Made by a program: the position numbers and the translations under genes. Shown piece after piece: positions 12,718 to 22,503 of a stretch of 64,000 nucleotides of DNA. Positions within the stretch are counted from its first letter, which is position 1, and every line of letters begins with the position of its first letter. This DNA comes from Ascarosepion bandense (lineage: Eukaryota; Mollusca; Cephalopoda; Sepiida; Sepiidae). Below the pieces are notes generated by a model that had not been told where the DNA came from, did not search any database, and saw only the letters and a program-made list of their open reading frames with translations. The stretch covers positions 3,245,001 to 3,309,000 of the forward strand of contig JBBBDQ010001270.1 in NCBI GenBank assembly GCA_037127315.1, given 5' to 3'.

Positions 12718-13790
12718 CAGTGACACGCATAAGTTTTGGATACATGTTATTTTCTGTTATAACTCTAGTTTACGTTCGCCATTTTGCCTGATATTTGGTA
12801 AGTAATATCTCGTAAAGTTGTTTTAGTTGTATGAATCATATGATTAGTGACACCATCTTGGAAGCAATTGTGTGCTTTCTGATTAGTCAGAGATAACATT
12901 CTAATACTAATAATATAAAACACTACGCCTCCTTGGTCTCACACTTTCAGCGAACCTCAAATGGAATGACTATATCGAATCCATTGCTAAATCCGCTGCT
13001 ATGAAAGTCGGTTCTCTGTGTAGGGCCGGGAGTTTTTTCCGTCTAAATCTATCCTGCACATATATAAATCTACCATCCGCCCGTGCATTGAATACTGCTG
13101 CCACATCTGGTCGGGTGCCCCTGCTATTCTCCTCGGGCTTCTCGATAAGGTTCAGAGGAGGGTCTGTAATGTGATAGATACCGACTTGGCAGGCCGCCTG
13201 CAGTCTCTCTCCCACCGGCACGACGTGGCTTCCCTGTGTCTCTTCTATAAATACTTTCATGGCTTCTGCTCCGATGAACTTAGATCACTGGTGCCCCCTA
13301 AATACGAATTTGAACGAGATACTAGATTAGCAACTAGATACCACCCTTTTCCAGTGAAACCTATAAAATGCAACCGTAACTTCTACTCCAAGAGTTTCTT
13401 TCCTCGCACTTCCCGACTGTGGAATTCCCTTTCACACGATTGCTTCCCCGACGGCTACAATCTCCAGGAGTTTAAATGTAAGGTCAATAGACACCTCCTA
13501 ACACACTAACCTGCTCCTATTCTATCAAACACTCTTCCCATCTGCCCAACCCTCATCCTCAGTATCTTTATTCATCTGTCACCTCCATCCTGACATTCCC
13601 TATGTCTAACCACTCCTTCTCTTTACCGTCCCCTATGTAGGCCCATGCGCAATAGTGGCAGTGGAATGCCTTGCTTGGGGTGAGATGATTAAAACAAAAT
13701 CGAAAATTTGAATATTTAAGTCTTTTAAAACACAAAGTTTCGATTGGAAATTTGAAAAAAGTGTCATGTATCCAATAGTTTTGCATAGGG
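12718..13790. mobile_element. Possible Tc1/mariner remnant interrupted by LINE-2
   Basis: At 12718 the sequence CAGTGACACGCATAAGTTTT leads into GGATACATG immediately after TA. Near 13761-13790 an inverted counterpart reads CATGTATCCAATAGTTTTGC followed by TA. The two ends enclose about 200 bases on the left, the LINE-2 fragment, and about 100 bases on the right. This looks like a TA-flanked inverted-repeat element with a 5'-truncated LINE inserted, but the terminal match is short and imperfect. Confidence 0.35.
12931..13695 (+). pseudogene. LINE-2 (jockey/CR1-like) reverse transcriptase C-terminus and 3' end
   Basis: Forward translation (with frame changes) shows a non-LTR retrotransposon RT C-terminus. 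A frame reading IYKSTIRPCIEYCCHIWSGA is followed from 13171 by 112 residues including LFYKYFHGFCSDELRSLVPP (13240-13299) and SFFPRTSRLWNSLSHDCFPD. It ends near 13509 and is followed by a 3' tail with TGCCTTGCTTGGGGTGAGAT before an A-rich end. There is no catalytic domain, so the copy is 5'-truncated as is usual for LINEs. Related copies lie at 22960-23885, 24005-24600, 39958-40160, 50155-50570 and 54170-54735. Its SDELRSLVPP segment is the apparent source of satellite C at 56070-64000. The clade is not certain. Confidence 0.82.
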
Positions 13791-13855
13791 TAATTTTGAA
13801 CTCTGATGAAAAAAATGGATTCAGCCATGAGTTTTTAATTTTCCTTCCACATACT

Positions 13856-13985
13856 ATTTATGGCTTAGCGAGCGGCGACTCCGACTGACAGTATAATCGG
13901 TCGAGTTTCGATTCCGGCCAGAATCCAATGGGTGTGTCTAGCCACACTGATGAGCAGCGAAATATGTGGATGATTATAATATGTA
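13856..13985 (+). mobile_element. tRNA-derived SINE
   Basis: An A-box-like stretch TGGCTTAGCGAGCGG (from 13861) and a B-box-like stretch GAGTTTCGATTCCGG lie at the spacing expected for a tRNA-type RNA polymerase III promoter. A body follows with gtgtctagccacactgatga and then a (TA)n tail. The tRNA cloverleaf is degenerate, so this is a retroposon rather than a tRNA gene. The body includes CTGATGAGCAGCGAAA flanked by CCACA and TGTGG (see findings). Confidence 0.72.
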
Positions 13986-13993
13986 TATATATA

Positions 13994-14036
<43 letters not shown>
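13986..14036. repeat. (TA)n microsatellite
   Basis: Dinucleotide TA run ending near 14033, directly behind the SINE body, probably its expanded tail. Confidence 0.9.
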
Positions 14037-14059
14037 TATTATAGTTTAGAACATGTACA

Positions 14060-14140
14060 AATTTTCATCTACTACAAAGTGTACATTTTGTTTCGACATT
14101 GAAAGGACAATGTCTCATCAGTTAATATTAAAAGAAATGG
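14060..14140 (-). ncRNA. Hammerhead ribozyme-like motif 1
   Basis: Minus strand reads CTGATGA, then a 7-bp stem GACATTG/CAATGTC with loop TCCTTT, then GAAA. This is the complete conserved hammerhead core (CUGANGA, stem II, GAAA). After GAAA a 5-bp stem III ACAAA/TTTGT (its first A is the last A of GAAA) can close over eight bases. It ends in GTA, a permitted cleavage triplet, with cleavage predicted at about 14070. Stem I is weak, so activity is doubtful. Hammerheads are known in Penelope-like elements and metazoan retrozymes. No RT is seen immediately next to it. Confidence 0.6.
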
Positions 14141-14340
14141 AAATTCTTTTTCTTATATTTGGTGAATTCTCTGTGAGATGTAGGTAAGCTGGGAAATAAG
14201 GGTTGTAAGTAGATGATAATTTGTACATATTCTAAACAATAATTTATAATTAATATTCACAGCTCAATTTTTTATCGAGCATTGTTTTAAATTAATGTGT
14301 TGAACGTTGTAAATTTTTTCTTTGTTCCTTATTCAGTTGG

Positions 14341-14357
14341 ATATATATATATGGGTA

Positions 14358-14432
<75 letters not shown>
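14341..14432. repeat. (AT)n and (TG)n microsatellite
   Basis: A long (AT)n run from about 14341 changes into (GT)n near 14412-14432. It abuts the VNTR retroposon. Open frames across it (YIYIYI, CVCVCV) are low-complexity artefacts. Confidence 0.92.
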
Positions 14433-14433
<1 letters not shown>

Positions 14434-14846
14434 GTTTCTGGTTTTTCTCTTTTCCAACCTTTTCACTCTTTTTTTATTTTATTTTATTTTTCAATTGGAG
14501 TAGATAGACTAATCTATCGCCCGGTTCACACTCCACCCACGTCTATTGAACAGGTGAAGAGGCTCATCCCTTGTTTCCTGTTTAGGATGTGGTTTCCGGT
14601 TTTTCTCTTTTCCAATCTTTTCACTCTTTTTTTATTTTATTTTATTTTTTTTAATTGAAGTAGATAGACTAAACTATCGCCCGGTTCACACTCCACCCAC
14701 GTCTATTGAACAGATGAAGAGGCTCATCCCTTGTTTCCTGTTTACGATGTGCTTTCCGGTTTTTTTCTTTTCTCTTTTCCAATCTTTTCACTCTTACGTA
14801 GCTCCCTGTATATCCGTGGCGTTTTCGCCTTGCTTGGGGTGATAAG

Positions 14847-14848
<2 letters not shown>
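14433..14848 (+). mobile_element. VNTR-bearing retroposon with LINE-2-like 3' tail (plus copy)
   Basis: Three units of a roughly 150-bp repeat carry CGCCCGGTTCACACTCCACC and ttttctcttttccaa at 14453, 14610 and 14779. After the last unit comes a tail with GTAGCTCCCTGTATATCCGT and CGCCTTGCTTGGGGTGATAA. That tail resembles the LINE-2 3' end at 13650-13695. Minus-strand copies lie at 41941-42436, 51596-52208 and 54752-55715 with 3, 4 and 6 units. The shared tail suggests mobilisation by LINE-2 (inference). Confidence 0.75.

Positions 14849-14895
<47 letters not shown>
14849..14895. repeat. (TA)n microsatellite
   Basis: Uninterrupted TA dinucleotides directly after the retroposon tail. Confidence 0.92.
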
Positions 14896-14897
<2 letters not shown>

Positions 14898-15250
14898 TTA
14901 GTGTGCACTCTTTAGTCTATAAAATGTCCCATTCGCAGCGTCTCAAGTAGCCTCTGACAACCAAATCCAGCGAAAATATTTCAAACTAACAGGAGAAGGG
15001 CTAAAAGGCGATTTACTGGCACCTCAAATCTGGTCCGGTTAGGTGAAACTCGTTAGCCTCGGTTGGTATTTCAACTGGAAATTCTGATTAAAAACCTGCT
15101 GTTGATATGTCGCTAGTTATCTAGGCTTGCTTGTTGCTGGAACCCGACATTTGATACGGAGAGACTGGTTTTTCTGTTGCAGAAAGTTTTGTCATTTTCA
15201 AAAAACATTGTTCATATATTCCTTCAAACGTCAGCATCCATAAGAAGGGA
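14896..15250. other. Unassigned unique-looking sequence
   Basis: About 355 bases with mixed composition between a (TA)n run and the foldback element. I see no frame, promoter boxes or match to other parts of the window. Confidence 0.5.
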
Positions 15251-15280
15251 ATGGCACTCATCTGACAAGACGGAACAATC

Positions 15281-15322
<42 letters not shown>

Positions 15323-15687
15323 GAATTGTTTGAACATTATTTTTTTTATCGATACTCGTATTTAAGTAGATATTCTGTTTTTTAATTAAACAGTATTATA
15401 TATTTATATCTACTGGTCTGATTTTTTACCATAAATTGTTATTACGAAAAGGTGTGCCATTCGGCAGGATTCGAACCTGCAACCCCTATCTACATAGGGG
15501 AAGCTACCATTTGATTTGGCAACGTCGGATCCTGACGAATGGCACACATTTTCGTAATAACAACTTATCATAAATAATCAGGCCAGTAGATATAAATATA
15601 TAATACTGTTTAATTAAAAAACAGAATATCTACTTAAATACGAGTATCGATAAAAATAAAAAAAAATGTTCAAACAATTAATTTCAA

Positions 15688-15720
<33 letters not shown>

Positions 15721-15750
15721 ATGATTGTTCCATCTCGTCAGATGAGTGCC

Positions 15751-15754
<4 letters not shown>
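15251..15754. repeat. Foldback element with tRNA-like centre (copy 1)
   Basis: Two inverted arms of about 200 bp enclose a short centre. Left-arm landmarks AATGGCACTCATCTGAC, gatattctgttttttaatta and attacgaaaaggtgtgccat have inverted partners in the right arm: gtcagatgagtgccatt, taattaaaaaacagaatatc and atggcacacattttcgtaat. The arms also contain paired (TA)n tracts. The element could fold into one long hairpin. A diverged relative lies at 19966-20560. Confidence 0.85.
15463..15551 (-). other. tRNA-like domain in the foldback centre
   Basis: Minus strand shows the ends TGCCATTCG and CGAATGGCA pairing over 9 bp, and a perfect 5-bp T-arm around GGTTCGAATCC. It also has a hairpin CCCCTAT/ATAGGGG in the anticodon-arm position and an A-box-like GCCAAATCAAATGGTAGC. 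An extra dozen bases sit between the acceptor and D arms, so it is not a standard tRNA gene. It is best described as a tRNA-derived core whose acceptor stem merges with the foldback arms. Confidence 0.6.

Positions 15755-15799
<45 letters not shown>
15752..15799. repeat. (TA)n microsatellite
   Basis: TA run between the foldback element and the hammerhead-containing segment. Confidence 0.92.
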
Positions 15800-15802
<3 letters not shown>

Positions 15803-15889
15803 GTGAGAAGCCGTGAACGTTTTCTTTAAAGTGCATATTTATTGTTTTTGTAATTATACATGTGAAACATTAAGTATCCATGTTGGTAT

Positions 15890-15942
15890 TTGTGACGCTA
15901 CACATGTTTCGAGTCTAAAATTGACTCTCTTCAGGCGAATAA
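15890..15942 (-). ncRNA. Hammerhead ribozyme-like motif 2, downstream of a Penelope-like element
   Basis: Minus strand has core CTGAAGA (15934-15928; the seventh core base is free in hammerheads), stem II GAGTC/GACTC with loop AATTTTA, then GAAA (15910-15907). Stem III is minimal: A-T and C-G pairs closing the loop ATGT, followed by cleavage triplet GTA and predicted cut between 15899 and 15898. Stem I starts with CGC/GCG (15937-15935 with 15898-15896). A very short stem III is the form described in Penelope-like retroelements, and a Penelope-like RT/endonuclease lies upstream in the same orientation at 18830-16635. All conserved core bases are present. Confidence 0.72.
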
Positions 15943-16015
15943 ATTTGTGGTTTTCGTCTGAGTTCCTTGTAGTTTTGGTCACGAGCTTGTTGTTTTTATA
16001 ATGTTAGTAGAAAAA

Positions 16016-16118
16016 AATGGGAAAGTAAATAAAATCAGTAAAACAAAATAAAATAAGATAAAATAAGATATAATAAAGTAAATCAAAATAAAATAAACCA
16101 AAATAAAATAAACCAAAT
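16016..16118. repeat. A-rich (AAAAT)n-like low-complexity tract
   Basis: Repeated aaaataaaataag-type pentamer and hexamer units for about 100 bases, between the hammerhead motif and the Penelope-like coding region. Confidence 0.85.
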
Positions 16119-16339
16119 GCTGGCACGTTGAGTGGTTTGTTTCCACATCTGCATGTATCTAAATGGATAAACAGATAAATAAATAAACAGATGAAAGAAT
16201 CAAGTGTTTATCCCAATTTGAAGTGGTTTTGGTTTGGGGTAAACTTTTTAGTGGGTAAAAGTTATCCTTTTGTCGCCTTCGCTTATCTTATAAATGGTCA
16301 TTTGGTTGTTTTTTATTGCTTTGACGGTGTTTTGAATTT

Positions 16340-16504
16340 GACGTGCGTGTGTGTGTGTGTGTCTGTGTGTCTGTGTGTGTCTCTGTGTGTGAGCATTTTT
16401 TATTTATTTTATCTGTTTCTTTTGGGTTTGTTTTTATGGGTCGTCTGGTTCTGTGTTATTATTTGGAGTTATCTTTTGAGTTTGGTATGTGTGTATATGT
16501 ATGT

Positions 16505-16540
<36 letters not shown>

Positions 16541-16565
16541 CCTGTATGTTTTTCGGTGTGTGTGC
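16340..16565. repeat. (TG)n-rich microsatellite region
   Basis: Two (TG)n blocks (about 16345-16390 and 16508-16540) separated by T/G-rich sequence. The forward frames rich in Cys and Val are microsatellite translation, not a protein. Confidence 0.9.
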
Positions 16566-16634
16566 TTTTCATATTGTTTTGTTGAGTGAAGGTTGTATTT
16601 ATCTATGACTCTTTCTTCCTGCATTATTAAAATT

Positions 16635-18830
16635 TCATATGTTTTGATAGAGGGGTGCGACAGTAAACTTGCCATCCCTACTTTCATGCAGATGTTGGGA
16701 GACATATAATTTCCTGTTACGTAATAATTTTATATTGCTCTTATGAAGAGAAATTCGATTGTTCAAGCATTGTGTCCCTCCCACGTATATCTTTGCGCAT
16801 TTCTCGCATTTTAGAGCGTAAACTACACTTTTCGAGTTGCAGCTGAGATCCGATTTTATTTCGAATGTAGTTGCGTTTTCGAACTGAAGTGTTTTCCTTC
16901 TATTATTATGTTGCATATTCCACATCTTTTTTGCTGCATTTTCTGACCCCCTGTGTTGTGTGTTGTTTGAATTACGATGAAGTGAGGATGTTTTTTAAAA
17001 TTTTTGGGCTGGCGTTTGATGTTAATTATTTTGGTTGTTTTTAAGATTTATTTTATTTTTTCATTATTGTTGAGTAATTCCATGTGGGCTTTGATCTTTG
17101 TGAATAATTCTGGATTGTTTTTGTTGTGAGTGGAAACGTATGCTAGAATGTTTCCTTCTTTTTCGTGTTTTTCTTGTTTTTTTTTTTTTGTTTTTTTTTG
17201 TTTTTTTTTTTTTGTATTCCGGGGGGATTCTAGTGGTATTTTTCCTGCTAGTTGGAAACCCTTGTCTATTAGTGGTGTGGGATATCCTCTCATTTCTAAT
17301 GTTTTTCGTAATTCTTCTAGGCGTATTTTACGGAGGGTTTTGTCAGTTACTATCGTGTAAATTCGTCGTGCTAGGGAATAGGGGATGGATTTTAGACAGC
17401 TTTTTGGATGGTGGTTCTTGAAGTGGAGGTATTGCTGGGTGTCTGTGGGTGTGTGGTAAATGTCTGTGATGATGTGATTGTTTTCGTTTCTTATGAGTAT
17501 GTCTAGAAATGGTAATTCTTTATAACTATATTCTAGCGTGAACTTGAATTTGGGGTGCAGGTGTTGTAGTAAGTTGTGTAGTTTGTTTATGTGCCACCAT
17601 GATGGTTTCCAAAAGATAAAACAGTCATCCAGGAATCTTTTCCACGATTTTGTGAATTTGTTTTTATGTTTTCCCCATATTTATGCCCTATTTGGATGTA
17701 TAAGTTTTCTTCTAGATATGCTAGGGTGAGTGTTGCATATGTTGGTGCTATTTTTGTTACCATAATTTTTGTTGTTAAGCTGGAAGGAATTGTTGTATAA
17801 AATTAGATCTATACTTTGTCAAATAAATTCTTTTGAGAAGCATGTGGGAAGTATTTCTGGGTGTTTTTCTATCCAAATTGTAATGGCTTGTTTTCCTAGT
17901 TCGTGGAGTATGTTGTTTACGTCGAAAGTTACTAAGAGTGTATCTGGGTCTACTTCTTTTGGCAAGAAACTCAGGAAACGTATGCTGTCTCTGATGTAAC
18001 TTTTTATTTTTGTGGTGTAAGGCTGTAATATTTTGTCAATTAAATTGATCAGTCTGCTTGTTGGGCAGGCTGGCCCTGCTGCAATTGGTCTGAATTTGTC
18101 ACTAGGGTTTGGAGTGTGTATTCCGATTTTTGTTCCTGGATAGCTGTTTTAATTGTGTCTGATTTGTGTATCTTTGGAAGTCCGTAAAATGATTGAAGTA
18201 AAGTCTGTAAGGAAATCTTTTTCTTTTTTCGGTCATATTCTACTGTGTTTAAGGCAGAACTTTTTTATTTTTGATATGATTTTTTTCGTCTATATTCTTG
18301 TTGATTTCTTTGTCGTTATTTTCGTCTCCTAGCATATCTTGAATATTTGTTTGATAATAAGTTTTGTTCATAATGACTACAGCACTACCTTTGTCTGCTT
18401 CCTTTATTATTATGTCATTGTTCTTACGGATATTTTCTAGTGCTAGTCTTTGCTTGTGCGTGAGATTTTTATGGGTGTTGTGTTCGTTTTGAAAGCCTGT
18501 ATCCCAGATTTTTTCAAAGAATGTGTTCATTTCGTTTGAATTATTGTTTTTGTTAGGGCAATATTTAGATTTATTTTTTAATTTTGAGTTATCGGTAGTG
18601 TTGTTTTTGTTATGTAGTGTTTAAAGAAGTCTAAATTTACATTCGAATGCCTTAAGAATTTTTTTTTAGGTCTGTGATGTTCTTTTTGGGGGTGGGGCAG
18701 AATTTTAGACCTAATTTTAGAATGTTTATTTCTTCTTCTTTTAAAGAGTGTGAAGAAAGATTGATGAGAATGGGTTTTGTATTTTTAGATTTTTTAAATT
18801 GGTCTTTTCCTTCTGATCGGATATTCTAAA
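16635..18830 (-). pseudogene. Penelope-like element: reverse transcriptase plus GIY-YIG endonuclease, decayed
   Basis: In sense order on the minus strand: an upstream block LNILKLGLKFCPTPKKN-like (about 18720-18660), IIIKEADKGSAVVIMN (about 18405-18365), GPACPTSRLINLIDKILQPY (about 18090-18030), catalytic RFLDDCFIFW (17640-17611), FLDILIRNE, MRGYPTPLIDKGF, then AYVSTHNKNNPELF. The C-terminal segment 16925-16635 is a GIY-YIG endonuclease with VVYALKCEKC and IYVGGTQ. RT joined to GIY-YIG defines Penelope-like elements. The frame is interrupted by stops and shifts, and a lysine-rich run from poly-T sequence (17165-17215) sits between the RT C-terminus motifs. It copies RNA to DNA using the endonuclease nick; this copy is presumably dead. 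The hammerhead-like motif at 15890-15942 would fall in its 3' terminal region. Confidence 0.88.
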
Positions 18831-19087
18831 AAATGTTTATTAATAGGTGAGGTATCTCTATTCATTTCGCGGCGGTAGGTGTTTGAGTGAAGAACGTGGT
18901 GTTTGTATGTCTGGGTGGTCTTCGGTGGGTAAGTGTATTTCCGTACAGGGATTTGTAGTAGTTGTGGTATTGTACATTCTGTGTTTTGGGGAATGTTTTG
19001 TAGATTTGTCTGTTTGTGTTATGAGATGGCGGCTCCCTTTACGTGTGATCGTTGATGTTTGGCCTGGTATGGGAGGACGTGTAGTTA

Positions 19088-19405
19088 TGTGAATATTATA
19101 TGGTTACGGTTATATCACATTGCATACACCGGTTCCTGTTCAATTACCAAAGTTAAGCAACGTTGTGCCTGGTCAGTACTTAGATGGGTGACCATTTGGG
19201 AACACCAGGTGCTGTAAAAGTTTATTGACGGATGTGAGTTGCAGTGCAGTGGATGTCAGCTTGGAAAAAGAAATCGGTGAGCCGAGTTCCAATTCCAGTC
19301 GAACAGTCTGCATTCGCTTACGCACTGGTACTCTATGGAAAAGTATTAATCTTTCCCTTCCCTCCAGTTATGAGTTAAATAACTGAGGTCTGCCGTTCAT
19401 CTGTG
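19088..19405 (+). mobile_element. 5S rRNA-tRNA chimeric SINE (copy 1)
   Basis: 19104-19222 is a recognisable 5S rRNA derivative with AAGTTAAGCAACGTTG, ACTTAGATGGGTGACCAT and ACACCAGGTGCTGTAA. It runs directly into a tRNA-like segment, 19232-19303, with GTGCAGTGGATGTCAGC (A-box region) and GAGTTCCAATTCCAG (B-box region), and then a body with CCCTTCCCTCCAGTTATGAG. Two RNA polymerase III internal promoters are thus fused in one unit. The same arrangement is seen at 49388-49690, while copies at 26115-26400 and 45887-46880 have only the tRNA-like part and body. Confidence 0.85.
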
Positions 19406-19418
19406 TGTGTGTGTGTGT

Positions 19419-19461
19419 AAAAATGAAGACAGACACGTTAAACGTGTCTGTCTTCATTTTT
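19419..19461. repeat. Perfect 21-bp inverted repeat with one-base centre
   Basis: Arm AAAAATGAAGACAGACACGTT is followed by a single A and then its exact inverse complement, immediately after a (GT)n run. It could extrude as a cruciform or form a tight RNA hairpin. No coding or element context explains it. Confidence 0.9.
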
Positions 19462-19568
19462 GCATATATATTCTCTATATGTATTTATATACATATATAT
19501 CTAGAGATATCGTAGAGAGTTATCCTACCACTTTATGTCCAGGATACTACTTTGGATTCTTCTATATT

Positions 19569-19578
19569 TACACTGTAT

Positions 19579-19630
<52 letters not shown>

Positions 19631-19632
19631 TA
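19569..19632. repeat. (TA)n microsatellite
   Basis: Long TA dinucleotide run starting after tgtttata. Confidence 0.92.
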
Positions 19633-19764
19633 AACATATACTGTTAAATATAACAGACAATGAATGCCTACTATGTTTAATCATGAGCCGTTCTAAACTT
19701 TAATTTCAGGTAAAAATAAAGACAAAAATGTCTAACATTTGAATAAATTTTATATTATGCTGTT

Positions 19765-19808
19765 TCTAAGTTTTCGGCTCACATGAGCCATCTTCGGAGA
19801 GGTTACAA
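19765..19808 (-). ncRNA. Decayed hammerhead-like motif
   Basis: Minus strand reads CCGAAGA, stem GGCTC/GAGCC around ATGT, then GAAA, like motif 2 but with the second core base changed from T to C. Stems I and III are not convincing. It lies 110 bases from a (TA)n tract. Likely a relic of the Penelope/retrozyme-type hammerhead family. Confidence 0.35.
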
Positions 19809-19913
19809 GGACGTTACCATCCACCATCAAAGATGATTTTATCTTGTGTTGACATAACACATTACTATGCAACGATAACAGTCACAAAATAGCGGACAGA
19901 GTTCGTAAATTTG

Positions 19914-19966
<53 letters not shown>
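19914..19966. repeat. (TA)n microsatellite
   Basis: TA dinucleotide run directly before the second foldback element. Confidence 0.92.
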
Positions 19967-19968
<2 letters not shown>

Positions 19969-20560
19969 TTAAGCGTTATTTTAGTGGATATTCGTATTTG
20001 TGTAGGTATTCTATTTATTTATTAAACTTTATATTTATTTTCATTTACCAGCCTGAATGTTTGAGAACTCTTACTGCAGAAAGAATCTGTAACAAACTGG
20101 TAGACACAAACAAATAAATATATTGTTTAATAAACAAACTTAAATAAAGACACATTTAGGATATTTTTGGTATTAATTCAACTGATTTTGGGTCCCATTA
20201 AACGCCATTTTATTGGATACTCAACAAAAGGGAAGCCCCCTATTGGTCTGGAGCGTCTTAGACTACTAGACCATGAATGTTTCCACAGTCTAATATTATG
20301 TACGGCTTGATTTGACTTCGATTAAACAGTGGAATCATTCGTGGTCTAGTGGTCTAAGACATACCAGATCAATTAGTGGCTTTCCCTTATGTTGTTAGAG
20401 GTCGCAGGATCGGTTCCTGCCGAATGACACATTTTCGTAACAAAATTTATCGTAAATAATCAGGCCGTTAGAAATAACCATATAAACATACTGTTTGATT
20501 ATAAACAGAATATCTACTTAGATACATGTATCGATTAAAAAATGTTCAAACAAATGAATT
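19967..20560. repeat. Foldback element with tRNA-like sequence (copy 2, diverged)
   Basis: The right arm 20405-20560 closely follows the right arm of copy 1 (cgaatgacacattttcgtaa, aataatcaggcc, aacagaatatctactta). The left arm 19967-20062 matches the left arm in diverged form (ggatattcgtatttgtgtag, accagcctga). Between them a second nested inverted repeat holds tRNA-like sequence: tctagtggtctaagacatac with gcaggatcggttcctgc on the right (20338-20430), and its inverted half at 20223-20275. Confidence 0.65.
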
Positions 20561-20606
20561 AAATTTATCGTTTGTTAAAACCATTTTGTTAATCTTCTGG
20601 TTTTTC

Positions 20607-20610
<4 letters not shown>

Positions 20611-20648
<38 letters not shown>
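20611..20648. repeat. (TA)n microsatellite
   Basis: TA run after the foldback copy. Confidence 0.9.
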
Positions 20649-20651
<3 letters not shown>

Positions 20652-20983
20652 GAAACACTCTATATTCCCAGTATTTTTTTAAAGCGTAGGCATAAAGAAT
20701 GTAGCATTAAGACCAAAACACTTGCTCAAGATATGGCCTATTTTCGCATATTCACTTCTATAATTGTGTCATGCTCACTATACCATCGAAGAGCCCGCTA
20801 AGACACCATCAACTACAACAAACCAAATATCTCGCCAAAAACTCAAAGATCGTATAATATTAATAATAATGGAATTTTCCAAATAAACCAGTATACTCCC
20901 CATCACGGCACACACCGAAAACATACTAAGACACTTTTCTCCAACACAAGCAAAAAATGTTAAAATAATAAAACAACCGATAC

Positions 20984-21024
<41 letters not shown>
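20984..21024. repeat. (TAA)n microsatellite
   Basis: About 13 TAA trinucleotides; the poly-Tyr minus-strand frame is an artefact of it. Confidence 0.92.
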
Positions 21025-21031
<7 letters not shown>

Positions 21032-22425
21032 TCCCTGGCCAGAGCGCACACATTCGAGTTCTTAACACTAAACTCGAACTTGTCATATCACGTCTCAGTG
21101 AAGGGACAAGGTAAATATAATACTAATTCGTTTAATGTGTTGCTTTTTTATTTAATATCTCTATTGTGTTCATGTATTTATTTTTGTTTAAACTTCTTGA
21201 GGTTTCTCCATTACATTCTTTCTGGCAATCATTACCGTTTATAGAGTAAATTTCTTCTTCAGGTTGTGGCTTGTTATTTGTTTTGTATTGATGATTTTAG
21301 ATTTAGTTTTGAAAACATGTTGATTTTAGATGAATTATTTCAGTAATAGTTGCAACAGAGTTAATAAGTAGAACAATAAAATTGTTGGTTGGTTGGGTTT
21401 GGCAGGACGGTCTATAAAAAAAAAGGTTACTACTACTTCTCCCACATAATTTGTCTTCTCACCCACCCCTAATCTAAATGGGCTTGTTTGATTGGCTAAG
21501 ACGATTTTCCTTGACCAATCAGTGGACACCTAATTTTGGCGGGTTCGATGCAAAAATCCTTATATCTTCCTCTTTTTTCAAATGTTCTAGCAAGGAACAA
21601 CAGGTAGGAAATTTCCTCTCCTTATTTGAGGCTACTTTGAACATTCTAAGAGTCGTCTATTTTATTTGGACGTTAAAGAACATTTCATAGTTGGACTTCT
21701 AAAGCCGCAAACACAACTATTTTTGCAAGGACTTTTCTTCTCAGTTATTGCCACAATAATTACTTGTTTTTTTATCTCTGTCTTGTGTCTTTTGTATTCC
21801 TTTTTTTTCAGCAATTCCAACTAAATTCACCTTAGGAAAACTTTTCTATGTCGGAATATTTTATCAATCTTTTGCTTGGCATTAACTATTAATTCTGGCA
21901 TTGAAAGGTTTTGAAAATATTTTCAATTTATTTCTTCTTTTTGTGTAAAGCAGCAAATTGTGTGTGTTCTTAAATAACATCCAATGATCATTCGGGATTT
22001 TTTGTTGTTATGATTAGAATGAAAGTTTATTACGTCAGTATTGATTAAATTATAAAACAAAAAGTCTACTTTTGAAGCGTTTTAGCTGCTAAGACTACAT
22101 CGGACTGTGTTTGTTGACATTGTTGTCAACATATGCACATAGACGTAAAGACGCTGGTAGTTTCAAAACTTTTGAAATAATTTTTTGAGATAATTTTTGT
22201 TTTTGCAATTTAGCGAAATTTATCGATATTCCTTTTCTTTTTCTTTCCATCATATTTGCCTTTAAATATCCCACATTGTGTTGACATAAGTTCTGCGGGA
22301 AATGGTGAAACGTTGTAAGAACTTGGACGCAAATTTACGGTGTCTGAATTAGTGATTAAAGCACTGTCTAGACATTTTCGTCTTTGAGAATTATTTTCTC
22401 TTTTAATTAGAGCAGCGTTTTTCTT
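21025..22425. other. Unassigned AT-rich interval
   Basis: About 1.4 kb without a recognisable element. At 21480-21560 there are two opposed CCAAT-type boxes (gattggctaag and gaccaatcag) about 25 bp apart with ccttatat and a possible splice donor caggtagga (21600-21608) downstream. That combination could be a promoter with a short first exon, but no coding exon follows that I can identify. Confidence 0.4.
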
Positions 22426-22426
22426 G

Positions 22427-22428
<2 letters not shown>

Positions 22429-22503
<75 letters not shown>

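Noticed and set aside
14297..14658. Cys/Val/Tyr/Ile-rich forward frames, also at 16191-16589
   Set aside because: Microsatellite (AT)n and (TG)n translation.
15463..15551. Genuine tRNA gene
   Set aside because: Extra bases between acceptor and D arm and merging of the acceptor stem with foldback arms; no convincing anticodon loop.
18847..19092. 81-residue forward frame
   Set aside because: No family features; lies beside the decayed Penelope-like element on the opposite strand and is probably chance.
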